Both the position numbers and the translations under genes were made by a program. Positions 34,870 through 45,345 of a stretch of 64,000 nucleotides of DNA are shown here, in pieces; the stretch's first letter is position 1, and each line of letters begins with the position of its first letter. Origin of the DNA: Bradyrhizobium cenepequi (lineage in GTDB: Bacteria; Pseudomonadota; Alphaproteobacteria; Rhizobiales; Xanthobacteraceae); NCBI RefSeq assembly GCF_020329485.1, contig NZ_JAGKJI010000034.1, positions 1 to 64,000 of the forward strand. Reading direction: 5' to 3'. The notes under the pieces were generated by a model that did not search any database, was not told the origin of the DNA, and saw only the letters and a list, made by a program, of their open reading frames with translations.

Positions 34870-35206
34870 TCGGCGCATGGAGTGTCGCGCGACGCGAATG
34901 GCTTGATTCGCCGGTGCGTGGGCGCGGACCGTTGCAGGAGAGACTCAGTCGGCCGCGTTTGAGAGGTGCGGATGCACTCCACGAGGCACGGAAGTCGGTA
35001 AAGTTGTTGTGAGATTGCAACACCCGTCAACAACCTCTTTCAAAAGACCCGGAACGCCTAAAAAGTCGGCACATGCCCGTCTTTTTTGCTTCAACAGACT
35101 GGGCATCGCGTTCCAGATTGCCTGTGGATTTTGGTCGCAGTCGGTGATCGCTCGCCCCGGGGGGCCGGAAGAGCTGGACTGTTTTTTGAAAGCGTGGGGA
35201 TCCTTC
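34870..35206. other. Intergenic region before the porin gene
   Basis: 337 bases with the porin promoter and leader. AACACCCGTCAACAACCTC and a CTTTTTTG stretch occur but no clear gene. The porin's open frame extends upstream to 35009, yet without a signal sequence at that end. Confidence 0.5.
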
Positions 35207-36217
35207 ATGAAGAAACTGGCTTTGTTAGCAACGGCGCTGGCAATGTTCTCGAGCTCGGCAATGGCCGCCGACATGGCTGTTAAGGCCGTCAAGGCCCCGC
35301 CGCCACCCCCGTTTGCGCCCTGGGATTTCGCTTTCGGCGCTGCGCTGATGAGCGACTACGTGTTCCGCGGCATCACCCAGTCCAACCACAAGCCTTCGGT
35401 CTCCGCCTATTTCGAGCCGCGCTATAACGTCACCAAGGACCTCCAGCTCTATATCGGCGCAGCCGGCGAGAGCATTTCCTTTGCAAACCGTGCCGCGGCC
35501 GAGATCGACATCTACGGCGGTATCCGCCCGACTTTCGGCATCTTCGCCTTCGATTTCGGTGTCTGGGGTTACCTTTATCCGGGCGGACAGTGCTTCGGTT
35601 CGCAGTACACCCTGCTGCAGGGAAATTGCGGCAACGACATCGACTATTCGCAGGGCGCGCTCGGCCTGCCGATCAACGGCAACTTCGCAAAGAAGAACGC
35701 CAGCTTCTATGAAGGCTATGCCAAGCTCAACATCGCCATCAACGACCAGTGGACGGTTGGCTTCAACGAATACTACTCGCCGAACTTCCTGAACCTCGGC
35801 GCCTGGGGCAACTACGCCTCGATCACCGCCAAGTGGATCGCGCCCAGCAGCACCTTCGGCTCGAGCGGCATCGGCATGTACGTGTCCGGCGAGTTTGGTC
35901 GTCAGTGGCTTGGGAAGTCTGACGTCTTCTACGGGATTGCCGGCGATCCTCTGTACGCGAACGGTATCCAGGAGCCCAGCTACAATACTTGGAATATCGG
36001 CGTCGGTTTCACCTACAGCGTGTTCACGCTGGATCTGCGCTACTCCGACACCGACATGTCGAAGGGTGATTGCAACGCCTTCACCAGCGACCACACCTCC
36101 AAGTTCGACGGCAGCTTCACGCCGATCAACCCCGGTGGCTTCGGCTCCAACTGGTGTGGTGCGGCCGGTATCGCCAAGCTCTCGGCTGACCTGAGCGCGA
36201 TCTCGAACCTGAAGTAA
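35207..36217 (+). CDS. TorF family putative porin (TIGR02001-like)
   Basis: 336 residues. The signal peptide MKKLALLATALAMFSSSAMA fixes the start at 35207; GGGGA lies upstream. The mature part, opening WDFAFGAALMSDYVFRGITQ, is the mark of this beta-barrel family, whose strands then alternate with aromatic residues. Four cysteines (in GQCFGSQ, GNCGND, GDCNAF, NWCGAA) may form disulfides. Outer-membrane channel; solute unknown. Confidence 0.9.
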   Translation: MKKLALLATALAMFSSSAMAADMAVKAVKAPPPPPFAPWDFAFGAALMSDYVFRGITQSNHKPSVSAYFEPRYNVTKDLQLYIGAAGESISFANRAAAEIDIYGGIRPTFGIFAFDFGVWGYLYPGGQCFGSQYTLLQGNCGNDIDYSQGALGLPINGNFAKKNASFYEGYAKLNIAINDQWTVGFNEYYSPNFLNLGAWGNYASITAKWIAPSSTFGSSGIGMYVSGEFGRQWLGKSDVFYGIAGDPLYANGIQEPSYNTWNIGVGFTYSVFTLDLRYSDTDMSKGDCNAFTSDHTSKFDGSFTPINPGGFGSNWCGAAGIAKLSADLSAISNLK

Positions 36218-36237
36218 GTTCCACGCATGTGGATCGC

Positions 36238-36268
36238 GGGGCGGCGGAGTGATCCGCCGTCCCCTTTC
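36238..36268 (+). terminator. Terminator of the porin gene
   Basis: GGGGCGGCGGA (36238-36248), loop GTGA, TCCGCCGTCCCC (36253-36264), then TTTC. One mismatch in the stem; weak T-run. Confidence 0.6.
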
Positions 36269-36317
36269 ATTTGCGGTGGCCTCGACCGTTCGTGCCCGTG
36301 CTTGCCGGCGTCAACGC

Positions 36318-38063
36318 CTATGACGGCGCGGCGACCTTGGCGGCATCGCGCAACGCAAACCGGTCGCCGTTGCGGACCAGCGCAATGTTGCGCTGATGGA
36401 ATTCCTGCAGCGTCGAGCGATGGCCGATCGAGACGATCGTGGTGGCCGGCAATTCCTCCATCAGCAGACGATAGAGCGCGGCCTCCGAGGGCTCGTCGAG
36501 CGAGGCGGTCGCCTCGTCGAGGAAGAGGTAGTCGGGCGCATGCAGGAGCGCACGCGCGAGCCCCAGACGCTGCTGCTCGCCGAGCGACAGCACCCTGTTC
36601 CAGTGTCCCTCTTCCTCGAGCCGCGAAGCAAGCTGTGGCAGGCCGATCTGGGCGAGCACTTCCTTGATCCGATCGGCGCTGAACTTTTCGGCTTCGGCGG
36701 GATAGACGATCGCCGCGTGCAGCGAGCCGATCGGGAAATAGGGCTTTTGAGGCAGCATCATCAGCGAGGCGTGCTCGGGAATGACGATGGAGCCGCTGCC
36801 GAACGGCCAGATGCCGGCGACCGCCCGGAACAGTGTCGACTTGCCCGCGCCGGAAGGCCCGGTGACCAGCGTGCGTTCGCCGGGACAAAGCTTGAGCCCG
36901 GTCGCCGAGACCAGCGGCGCTCCATTGGGCAGTTTCACGAGAAGCTGTTGCAGGGCGATCGCTTCGCTTGCCGCCGGCGCCGCTTTGACCGTGCCAGGAT
37001 CGGTGGCGAGTCGTTCCGCCTCCCCAATCGATCGCTCGAAGCCGTCAAGACGGGCGACCACCGCGCGCCATTCCGCCATGGTGCGATAGACCGATATGAA
37101 GAACGACAACGCATCCTGCACCTTGCCGAATGCCTCAAGGATCTGCATCACGGTTCCGAGCTGGATCTTGTTGGCGAAATAGGCCGGCGCGGACAGGATG
37201 ACGGGAAACACCACCGCAGTCTGCGAGTAGCTCTGCGTGAACGCGGTCAGCCGCTTGGTCCGGCTCATGATGCCGTACCAGTTGGAGACCACGTGGCCGA
37301 AGCGTGTCGATAGCTGCTCGCGTTCGGCGCGGTCGCCCTTGAGCAGCGCGATCTGTTCGGAGTTCTCGCGAACCCGCACCAGGTTAAAGCGGAAATCGGC
37401 TTCCAGCCGCTGCTGATCGAAATCGAGCCGCACCAGCGGCGAGCCGATCCATTGCGTCAAGGCCGTGCCAAAGATCGCATAGACCAGCGCGCCCCACACC
37501 AGATAGCCGGGGAATGACACATCGCTGCCGAACAGATGCAACGGCGCCGCCGCCGACAGGCCCCAGAGGATCACGACGAAGGACGCCAGTGTCACGATCG
37601 AGCTCAACAGTCCGATGCCGAGCCCCAGCGTCTGACTGACGAACATCTTGACGTCGTCGCTGATGCGCTGATCGGGGTTGTCGGCCGCGTCGCCCTGAAG
37701 CTGCATGCGGTAGTGGTTCGCATCGTGCAGCCATTCGCCGAGATATTTGCTCGTCATCCAGCGGCGCCAGCGGATCTGGAGCCACTGGTTGAGATAGAGC
37801 TGATAGATCGACAGCACAGTGAGGATCGCGGCGAGCACGCAGAATATGATGAGCTCGCGGACGAAGGCGTCCCAGTTGTGGTCCTGCAGTGCGTTGTAGA
37901 AACGATTGCGCCACTGGTTCAGCAGCACGTCGTTGCCGACCAGCGCCAGCTCGATCGCGACGACCGCGGCAAGCAGGCCGCGGCCGGCCCATTTGTCTTC
38001 GGAGTTGAAATAGGGCGCCGCAATGCGCCACACCGTCGCGAGCGTCGAACGAATGTTGTTCAC
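36318..38063 (-). CDS. ABC transporter fusion (permease + ATPase), BclA/YddA type
   Basis: 581 residues. Permease half: an N-terminal helix pair and the ABC_membrane_2 signature NRFYNALQDHNWDAF. ATPase half: GPSGAGKST (Walker A), LSLGEQQRL (signature), YLFLDEATASLDE (Walker B). This architecture includes BclA, which in Bradyrhizobium ORS285 imports plant NCR peptides, and the uncharacterised YddA. Whether this copy takes up peptides is inference. Reverse orientation to its neighbours. Confidence 0.85.
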   Translation of the reverse strand: MNNIRSTLATVWRIAAPYFNSEDKWAGRGLLAAVVAIELALVGNDVLLNQWRNRFYNALQDHNWDAFVRELIIFCVLAAILTVLSIYQLYLNQWLQIRWRRWMTSKYLGEWLHDANHYRMQLQGDAADNPDQRISDDVKMFVSQTLGLGIGLLSSIVTLASFVVILWGLSAAAPLHLFGSDVSFPGYLVWGALVYAIFGTALTQWIGSPLVRLDFDQQRLEADFRFNLVRVRENSEQIALLKGDRAEREQLSTRFGHVVSNWYGIMSRTKRLTAFTQSYSQTAVVFPVILSAPAYFANKIQLGTVMQILEAFGKVQDALSFFISVYRTMAEWRAVVARLDGFERSIGEAERLATDPGTVKAAPAASEAIALQQLLVKLPNGAPLVSATGLKLCPGERTLVTGPSGAGKSTLFRAVAGIWPFGSGSIVIPEHASLMMLPQKPYFPIGSLHAAIVYPAEAEKFSADRIKEVLAQIGLPQLASRLEEEGHWNRVLSLGEQQRLGLARALLHAPDYLFLDEATASLDEPSEAALYRLLMEELPATTIVSIGHRSTLQEFHQRNIALVRNGDRFALRDAAKVAAPS

Positions 38064-38363
38064 AGATTACCGTCTCCGGGGGATCGCCTGCAAAGGCTTG
38101 AAAAAACGGGACAATCAGGGAACCGTCAGACTAAAGTCGTAGGTTCCGTGGTCAGCGTCCACTTGTCGCAGCATGAGAGTCAACCCTAGCATGCCGGCGC
38201 GACGCGGGGCGGGGGACTTTCTGATTTCGCGAGGTTGTGAGCGTTTCGGCGTTCGCCGAGTCGCACTGGCCTGTTCCGCACGACGTGATCGTTGACCGCC
38301 CGGTGCGCCGGGACCATGCCGACGCCAAATCGCCGGCGGGAAGCTTGGGGAGGAACAAGAAAA

Positions 38364-40028
38364 ATGTGGAACCAAATCTACAACCCGCTGGGCAACGCCG
38401 CGCTGTCGACCGTCGCGGCCGCCGTTCCCGTGGTCACGCTGCTGGTCCTGATCGCCAGCGGACGGGTGAAGGCGCATGTCGCCGCCATCATCGCGGTGAT
38501 CGTGACCAACCTGATCACGATCTTCATCTTCACCATGCCTGCGAACATGTCGATCCGCGCCACGCTGCTCGGCGTGGTGACCGGCTTCTTCCCGATCGGC
38601 TGGATCGTGCTGAACGTCATCTTCCTCTATCAGATCACGGTGGCGACCGGGAAATTCGAGCTGTTGAAGCGCGCGATCGGTGGCGTCACCGAGGACCGGC
38701 GCTTGCAGCTGCTGCTGATCGCGTTCGCCTTCGGCGCGTTCTTCGAAGGCGCCTCCGGCTTCGGCACGCCGGTTGCGATTACAGGCGCAGTCCTGATCGG
38801 CCTCGGCTTTTCGCCGCTTGCGGCTTCCGGCCTGTCACTGATCGCCAATACCGCGCCGGTTGCCTATGGCGCGCTGGGCACGCCGATCCTTGGCCTTGCA
38901 TCGGTCACCGGGCTTGATCCTTACGTGCTTGGCGCGATGGTCGGGCGGCAATTGCCGCTGTTCTCGCTGATCGTACCGTTCTGGGTGGTGTGGGCGTTTG
39001 CCGGCTGGCGGGGCATGAAGGATGTCTGGCCGGCGGTCCTGGTCACCGGCGTCTCCTTCGCAGTCCCGCAATTCGTGATCTCGAACTTCATCAATCCGTG
39101 GATCGTCGACATCGGCGCCTCTCTGATCTCGATGGGCTGCCTGATCCTGTTCCTGCGCGTTTGGCAGCCGCGGCAACTATGGTTGTCGCCGGCGCTGCGC
39201 GGCCACGATGAATCGGCCGCCACCATGGCGGCGCCGAAGGCGCTGGACAAGACGCCGCTGACGCAAAGCGAATTGTGGAGCGCGCTTCTGCCGTGGATCA
39301 TCGTCTGCATCCTGATGCTGATCTGGGGCAACGGTGCGTTCAAGACCTGGGCCAATGCCAATTTCGTCTGGAACTATCCGGTGCCCGAGCTCGACAAGCT
39401 CATCAACAAGATGCCGCCGGTCGCCGCCAAGCCGACGCCGGAAGGCGCGGTGTTCGGTTTCACCTGGCTGTCCTTCACCGGCACGGGCATGCTGATCGCC
39501 GCGATCATCTCGGGCCTGTTGATGGGCTTCTCGCCGCTGCGGCTGATCACCGAATATGGCCGCACCATCCGCCTGTGCGCGATCTCGCTGATCACGATCT
39601 CGGCGATGCTCGCGATCGGCACGCTGACGCGGCTCTCCGGCGTTGACGCCACGCTCGGCCTGGCGTTCGCCGCAACCGGTGTGCTCTATCCCTTCTTCGG
39701 CACGCTGCTCGGCTGGTTGGGCGTGGCGCTGACCGGATCGGACACTGCCTCCAACGTGCTGTTCGGCAATCTGCAGAGGATCACCTCGGAGCAATTGGGC
39801 CTGTCACCGATCCTGATGGCCGCCGCCAACTCGTCCGGCGGCGTCATGGGCAAGATGATCGACGCGCAATCGATCGTGGTCGCCTCGACCGCGACCAACT
39901 GGTACGGCCATGAAGGCTCGATCCTGCGCTACGTGTTCTGGCACTCGATCGTGCTCGCCTGCCTCGTCGGCATCTTCGTGACGCTGCAGGCCTATGTCTA
40001 TCCGTTCACCGAGATGGTGCTGAAGTAG
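38364..40028 (+). CDS. lldP: L-lactate permease
   Basis: 554 residues and about 12-14 membrane helices. LctP family landmarks include GAFFEGASGFGTPVAITGA, NTAPVAYGALGTPI and GSDTASNVLFGNLQ. GGGGAGGA lies 9 bases before ATG 38364; the frame extends to 38292 but without a better site. Imports lactate or glycolate; proximity to glcDEF, some 4 kb away, suits a 2-hydroxyacid function. Confidence 0.95.
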   Translation: MWNQIYNPLGNAALSTVAAAVPVVTLLVLIASGRVKAHVAAIIAVIVTNLITIFIFTMPANMSIRATLLGVVTGFFPIGWIVLNVIFLYQITVATGKFELLKRAIGGVTEDRRLQLLLIAFAFGAFFEGASGFGTPVAITGAVLIGLGFSPLAASGLSLIANTAPVAYGALGTPILGLASVTGLDPYVLGAMVGRQLPLFSLIVPFWVVWAFAGWRGMKDVWPAVLVTGVSFAVPQFVISNFINPWIVDIGASLISMGCLILFLRVWQPRQLWLSPALRGHDESAATMAAPKALDKTPLTQSELWSALLPWIIVCILMLIWGNGAFKTWANANFVWNYPVPELDKLINKMPPVAAKPTPEGAVFGFTWLSFTGTGMLIAAIISGLLMGFSPLRLITEYGRTIRLCAISLITISAMLAIGTLTRLSGVDATLGLAFAATGVLYPFFGTLLGWLGVALTGSDTASNVLFGNLQRITSEQLGLSPILMAAANSSGGVMGKMIDAQSIVVASTATNWYGHEGSILRYVFWHSIVLACLVGIFVTLQAYVYPFTEMVLK

Positions 40029-40192
40029 CGCCACACGCGGACTTCTCCCTCTCCCTCCAGATCTCCGCGAAATCACCTGGTTTCGCGGGGATCTGCGTTT
40101 CAAGCGCTGTGCCGCTGTCGGCCGATCTCGCCAACGTCATCGGTGTCCAGTAAAAGCGCGTCGGTGCAGCTTGGGGATTTGCGAGAGGAGTC

Positions 40193-40603
40193 ATGGTCTC
40201 ACGGATTTGCAGGAGAGGTGCCTTTGTCTTCGCGCTGCTCGCGACCGCAGTCGTGGCTGGTCCTGCATGCGCTGATGAAGAATTCCCCTTTGGCTTCGAA
40301 ATGACGCTCGATGCCGCGCGGATGCCTGGCTCCAAGCGCATCCCCTCGCTCGACATCGGCGACAATGGCGAGGTGGTGCTCGAGCTCTGGTGCAAGGGCG
40401 GCAAGGGCCAGTTCTCGGTCGCCGGCAACACCATCATCTTCGTTCCCGGCGCAATGGAGATGCGCAACTGCCCGCCTGAGCGGGCGCAAGCCGACGACGA
40501 CCTGCTTGCGGCGCTATCCGACGTCGCCACCTGGCGTCGCCAGGGCGATGCCATCACGCTCATAGGCTCAAAGGCCCTGCGCTTCCGCCTCAACACGAAC
40601 TAG
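40193..40603 (+). CDS. Exported META/HslJ-like small protein
   Basis: 136 residues with a signal peptide (to Ala-Cys-Ala at about 27) and a META-like beta domain: NTIIFVPGAMEMRNCPP, LLAALSDVATWRRQGDAITL. Resembles HslJ, a lipoprotein involved in novobiocin resistance and stress; a lipobox is not evident here. GAGGAG precedes the ATG closely. Role inferred. Confidence 0.65.
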   Translation: MVSRICRRGAFVFALLATAVVAGPACADEEFPFGFEMTLDAARMPGSKRIPSLDIGDNGEVVLELWCKGGKGQFSVAGNTIIFVPGAMEMRNCPPERAQADDDLLAALSDVATWRRQGDAITLIGSKALRFRLNTN

Positions 40604-40614
40604 CGGGTGACTTC

Positions 40615-40703
40615 GTAGCCCGGGTGGAGCGCAGCGCAACCTGGGATGTCTGCGTCAACGTCTACGAGCGGTCACAGATTACGCTGCGCTCCACCCGGGC
40701 TAC
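40615..40703. repeat. Perfect 22-bp inverted repeat (GTAGCCCGGGTGGAGCG type)
   Basis: The arm at 40615-40636 is exactly complementary to 40682-40703, with 45 bases between them. It lies between convergent genes. This GTAGCCCGGGTGGAGCGC motif is widespread between Bradyrhizobium genes; it likely also terminates transcription from both sides. Confidence 0.8.
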
Positions 40704-40721
40704 AGTGCTGCGTGCGTTGCC

Positions 40722-41921
40722 TTACTTCCACGCCGATTTGTCGGCGTCCCAGCGCTGGGCCTTGAATTCCTTCGCCAGCGCCTCGATCGAGCCGTTGTCG
40801 TCGGGCGGCTCGCCGCCTTCCTCGTCGCCGACGGAGTCTTCCGAGAGGTTCAGCTTCGGGCCTGAGCCTTCATCGGCGGTGCTGACCACCGGGCTCGAAA
40901 CCCACAGCATGAGTTTGTCCGACGTGCCGGGCTTGTCCGTGGATACCAGCGCCGACATCTCGATGGTCTCGGTGAGGCCAAGCGCAGGATAGATCTGGCT
41001 CGGCCGTTTGAAGGTCAGTTTCAACTTGCCGGTATTGGCGTTCCATGACGCCTCCGACGGCTTTGCCGCCAGCGTCTTGCTCAATACGCCGGATATCACT
41101 GATGCGATCTTGTCCTTGTTGATCTTGTCGCCGGTGAGCCAGTCGGCGGCGGCGAAGTGGATCGTGCGGTCCATCTCGACGCTGCCCGTGGTCCAGCCGG
41201 CCGCGACCACGCCTGGTGTCGCCTTGGCCTTGGCGACGAAGGCCGATGCCTGTTCCGGATCGACGGTCAGGTTGATGGTCTGCTCGCCGGCGCGCAGCGC
41301 GTCGCAGTTGACGCTGAGGCTCGAGAGACCAACCTCGACGACCTGCCCCTTGAGGCCCTTCAGGAACTCCAGCGCCGCGTCGAGCTTGACGCGCACGCCG
41401 ACGGATTCGGGAGAGACTTCGGTAAAATCCTTCGGTGCCGGCGTGATACCGTCATCAGTGGTCTGCGTTTCCTGAAATTCCCGCTCCGAAAGGTCGGTAT
41501 TGTCGGAGGAGGCCACTTCCGTCACCGCCTGGCCGATCGTGATCTGGCCGCGGAATTCGAAACTGTCGCCGGTCGGCTTGCGCACGAGCTTCACCGTGAC
41601 GGGCGATTTGTCGTTCAGGCTTTGCGTCGTGCCGCTGAGGTTCTGGCCGTTGACGGCGAGATTGACGACGAAGCGATCCTTGCGGTCGGAACCTTTTTCC
41701 ATGGGATAGCAGACGTCGAGCACCGCCGCGGTGACGTTCTTGCCCTGACGGGTTTCCTTCAGCACCGCGTCGGCATTGCCCTCCATGAGGCCGTCGATCG
41801 AGGTGAAATAGCGCGTTTCGGTCGCGCCCGGCGCCGTCTTGGACGGCAGCTTCATCTGGGCAAAAGCGAGATCCGACGAGGCCGTGATGAGGCCGAACAG
41901 GCAGAGCAGGAGCGCGCGCAT
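40722..41921 (-). CDS. Exported protein of unknown function
   Basis: 399 residues with a signal peptide (about 1-21, ending Ala-Phe-Ala) and no other membrane helix. The mature region has balanced charge, with an acidic C-terminal segment (GDEEGGEPPDDNGS). No known domain recognised. Alone on its strand, beyond the groEL terminator. A periplasmic binding or structural role is possible. Confidence 0.75.
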   Translation of the reverse strand: MRALLLCLFGLITASSDLAFAQMKLPSKTAPGATETRYFTSIDGLMEGNADAVLKETRQGKNVTAAVLDVCYPMEKGSDRKDRFVVNLAVNGQNLSGTTQSLNDKSPVTVKLVRKPTGDSFEFRGQITIGQAVTEVASSDNTDLSEREFQETQTTDDGITPAPKDFTEVSPESVGVRVKLDAALEFLKGLKGQVVEVGLSSLSVNCDALRAGEQTINLTVDPEQASAFVAKAKATPGVVAAGWTTGSVEMDRTIHFAAADWLTGDKINKDKIASVISGVLSKTLAAKPSEASWNANTGKLKLTFKRPSQIYPALGLTETIEMSALVSTDKPGTSDKLMLWVSSPVVSTADEGSGPKLNLSEDSVGDEEGGEPPDDNGSIEALAKEFKAQRWDADKSAWK

Positions 41922-41959
41922 AGGAACTTCCTCGGCGACAGAATCAGCGACGTCGTAAC

Positions 41960-42062
41960 TAGAGCATATTCGGTTCTGATTGAATCAGAACCGAGGCTCT
42001 AGATTGTTGTTTTGACGCGTTTTCTTCACGCGAACCGGTGTCCACTTCGCTCGAAAACGCTC
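41960..42062. repeat. TAGAGCATATTCGG repeat, copy B
   Basis: Begins TAGAGCATATTCGGTTCTG, then a partial complement CAGAACCGAGGCTCTAG, and ends in CACTTCGCTCGAAAACGCTC. Related in style to the repeats at 16732 and 48251. It lies between the exported protein and groEL. Confidence 0.65.
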
Positions 42063-42086
42063 CGGCAAACCTCGATCCTATTGGCC

Positions 42087-42115
42087 AAAAAAGAAGGCCG
42101 CCCGGAGGCGGCCTT
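42087..42115 (-). terminator. Terminator of groEL
   Basis: On the minus strand: AAGGCCGCC, loop TCCG, GGCGGCCTT, then six or more Ts (plus-strand A-run 42087-42092). Stem perfect over 9 base pairs. Confidence 0.9.
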
Positions 42116-42162
42116 CGCGTCTGATATTTGCGGGTTGGCGCAGATTCAGAAACCCATTGGGC

Positions 42163-43800
<1,638 letters not shown>

Positions 43801-43848
43801 ATCTTGCTCCTGGAATGATTGAGGGCAGATGGGCCGCGCTTTCCGGGC

Positions 43849-43924
43849 GTCATTGCCGGGCTTGACCCGGCAATCCATCCTTACTGAAGAATGATGGATG
43901 CCCGGATCAAGTCCGGGCATGAGA
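43849..43924. repeat. GCCCGGGCATGACG-type palindromic repeat in the groES-groEL gap, copy 2
   Basis: Starts GTCATTGCCGGGCTTGACCCGG and ends GCCCGGATCAAGTCCGGGCATGAG, with the same design as 18791-18877. It would form a stable stem in the groESL transcript between the two genes. Confidence 0.75.
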
Positions 43925-43959
43925 GCGGAGAGCGCGGCTGCTTCGCTTGAGCTTGCGGC

Positions 43960-44256
43960 TTAAACCAGCACGCCCATGATGTCGGACTCCTTCATGATCA
44001 GGAGTTCCTCACCGTCGAGCTTGACCTCGGTGCCCGACCATTTGCCGAACAGCACGCGGTCGCCGACCTTGACATCGATCGGGATCAGCTTGCCGGTCTC
44101 GTCGCGGCCCCCCGGCCCGACGGCGGTGACTTCGCCCTGCGAGGGCTTTTCCTTGGCGGTGTCGGGGATGATAATGCCGCCCTTGGACTTCTCTTCGGCT
44201 TCGATGCGCTTGACCACGACACGGTCATGCAGCGGGCGGAATTTGGTTTTAGCCAT
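43960..44256 (-). CDS. groES: Co-chaperonin GroES
   Basis: 98 residues. Mobile loop and core are standard (FRPLHDRVVVKRIEAEEKS, GGIIIPDTAKEKPSQG, and PIDVKVGDRVLFGKWSG). GAGGG precedes the ATG by 7 bases. It caps GroEL and is transcribed from the CIRCE-controlled promoter upstream. Confidence 0.98.
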   Translation of the reverse strand: MAKTKFRPLHDRVVVKRIEAEEKSKGGIIIPDTAKEKPSQGEVTAVGPGGRDETGKLIPIDVKVGDRVLFGKWSGTEVKLDGEELLIMKESDIMGVLV

Positions 44257-44353
44257 GACATTCCCTCTTGGAGGCTCGGTTTCAGGTCTCATTCATCGAG
44301 GCCGGGATTGAATGCCGGCCGGTCGATGGCTCGCGGGCAGGATATCCAGCGCC

Positions 44354-44380
44354 TTAGCAATCGTCGCGCCAGAGTGCTAA
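44354..44380 (-). promoter_or_regulatory. CIRCE operator of groESL
   Basis: TTAGCAATC, nine bases, GAGTGCTAA: the HrcA-binding CIRCE inverted repeat with one mismatch in the left half (CIRCE is TTAGCACTC-N9-GAGTGCTAA). It lies just after the groES promoter, as expected for HrcA repression. Confidence 0.9.
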
Positions 44381-44392
44381 TTTGTGGGGCGG

Positions 44393-44421
44393 GGAATATG
44401 GCTTGGCGCCTTTCCTGTCAA
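44393..44421 (-). promoter_or_regulatory. groESL promoter
   Basis: On the minus strand TTGACA (plus 44416-44421), 17-base spacer, TATTCC (plus 44393-44398). The CIRCE box begins 12 bases downstream of the -10. Confidence 0.8.
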
Positions 44422-44589
44422 GCAAAGTGGTTAAGGCCTTGGTGAGGCCAATATAGGATGCTGCAACCAAACCAAATCAGAACCCGGGTTGGAGTTCTCA
44501 CGTCATCGTTTCGACGTCATTGCTCTGCCTTACGTTTTACGCTTGGCTGCAGGACGGGTGCGGCCCAAGGATATTTCGGGGGAATACGG

Positions 44590-45105
44590 ATGATCGGATC
44601 AGGTGACGCGCGCGCGGTTGCGAAATTTGCGACCGTCTCGGCGCTGACGCTTCTGTTGGGCGCGTGCAGCAGCGTCAACCTGCCATCCTTGTCATCCAAC
44701 CCGGAGCCCGCGCCCGAGCCGGGGGTGGCGCCGGAAATGCCCGCCACCATCCGTTCCGACGAGATCGTCGGCCGCTGGGGCCTGGCCTCCTACCAGAATC
44801 CCTCGGATCGCGCCCGCACGGAAAAGATGGCGCGCGACCAGTGCAAGCAGCCTTACGTGATCGGCGCCGGCCAAGCCGGCGGCGTGGTCATGCATCTGGC
44901 CGACCAGGCGACCCCGCAGGAACTGCGTCTGAAGGGCTCTCCGAGCGGCAAGAACTATATCGGCCCGCCCGGTCCGGCCGGCGGCGAGCAGGATCGCGAG
45001 ATCGTCTCGTTCGACGGCCGCGTCATGATCACCCGCTTCGTCGACAAGGACGCCGGCGTTCGCTACGGCAACATGGTCTACGTCCGCTGCGCGCCACGGG
45101 CGTGA
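44590..45105 (+). CDS. Exported lipoprotein, unknown function
   Basis: 171 residues. Lipobox LLLGAC with Cys26 after a short hydrophobic signal, then a proline-rich linker (EPAPEPGVAPEMP) and a globular part with GRWGLASYQNPSDRARTEKM and REIVSFDGRVMITRFVD. GGGGGAA lies upstream of ATG 44590; a longer frame from 44458 is rejected since its N-terminus has no signal. Outer-membrane or inner-membrane anchored; family not recognised. Confidence 0.75.
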   Translation: MIGSGDARAVAKFATVSALTLLLGACSSVNLPSLSSNPEPAPEPGVAPEMPATIRSDEIVGRWGLASYQNPSDRARTEKMARDQCKQPYVIGAGQAGGVVMHLADQATPQELRLKGSPSGKNYIGPPGPAGGEQDREIVSFDGRVMITRFVDKDAGVRYGNMVYVRCAPRA

Positions 45106-45118
45106 GGCGCCAATTGCT

Positions 45119-45271
45119 GCGCCCTCTCCCCTTGTGGGAGAGGGCCGCTCCGCTGCTAGCGTCAGACTTCACTTGGGTGAGGGGTTCTCTGCCCGAGCAC
45201 TGTCGCCCGTGGAGGCAACCCCTCATCCGGCGCTTCGCGCTACCTTCTCCCACAAGGGGAGAAGGGAAGGG
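45119..45271. repeat. CTCTCCCACAAGGGGAGAGGG intergenic repeat, copy 2
   Basis: Same blocks as 30872-31022 in opposite orientation: CCCTCTCCCCTTGTGGGAG, CTTCACTTGGGTGAGGGG, GGAGGCAACCCCTCATC, CCACAAGGGGAGAAGGG. It lies between the convergent lipoprotein and CheZ-like genes. Confidence 0.75.
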
Positions 45272-45294
45272 CATTTGCCGGAGCGTACAAAAAT

Positions 45295-45322
45295 AAAACG
45301 CCGGCAGTGATCCCGGCGTTTT
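45295..45322. terminator. Bidirectional terminator
   Basis: AAAACGCCGG (45295-45304), 8-base loop, CCGGCGTTTT (45313-45322), with T-rich flanks on both strands, between convergent genes. Confidence 0.85.
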
Positions 45323-45345
45323 GCTGTGTCCCTTGATCCGCGAGT

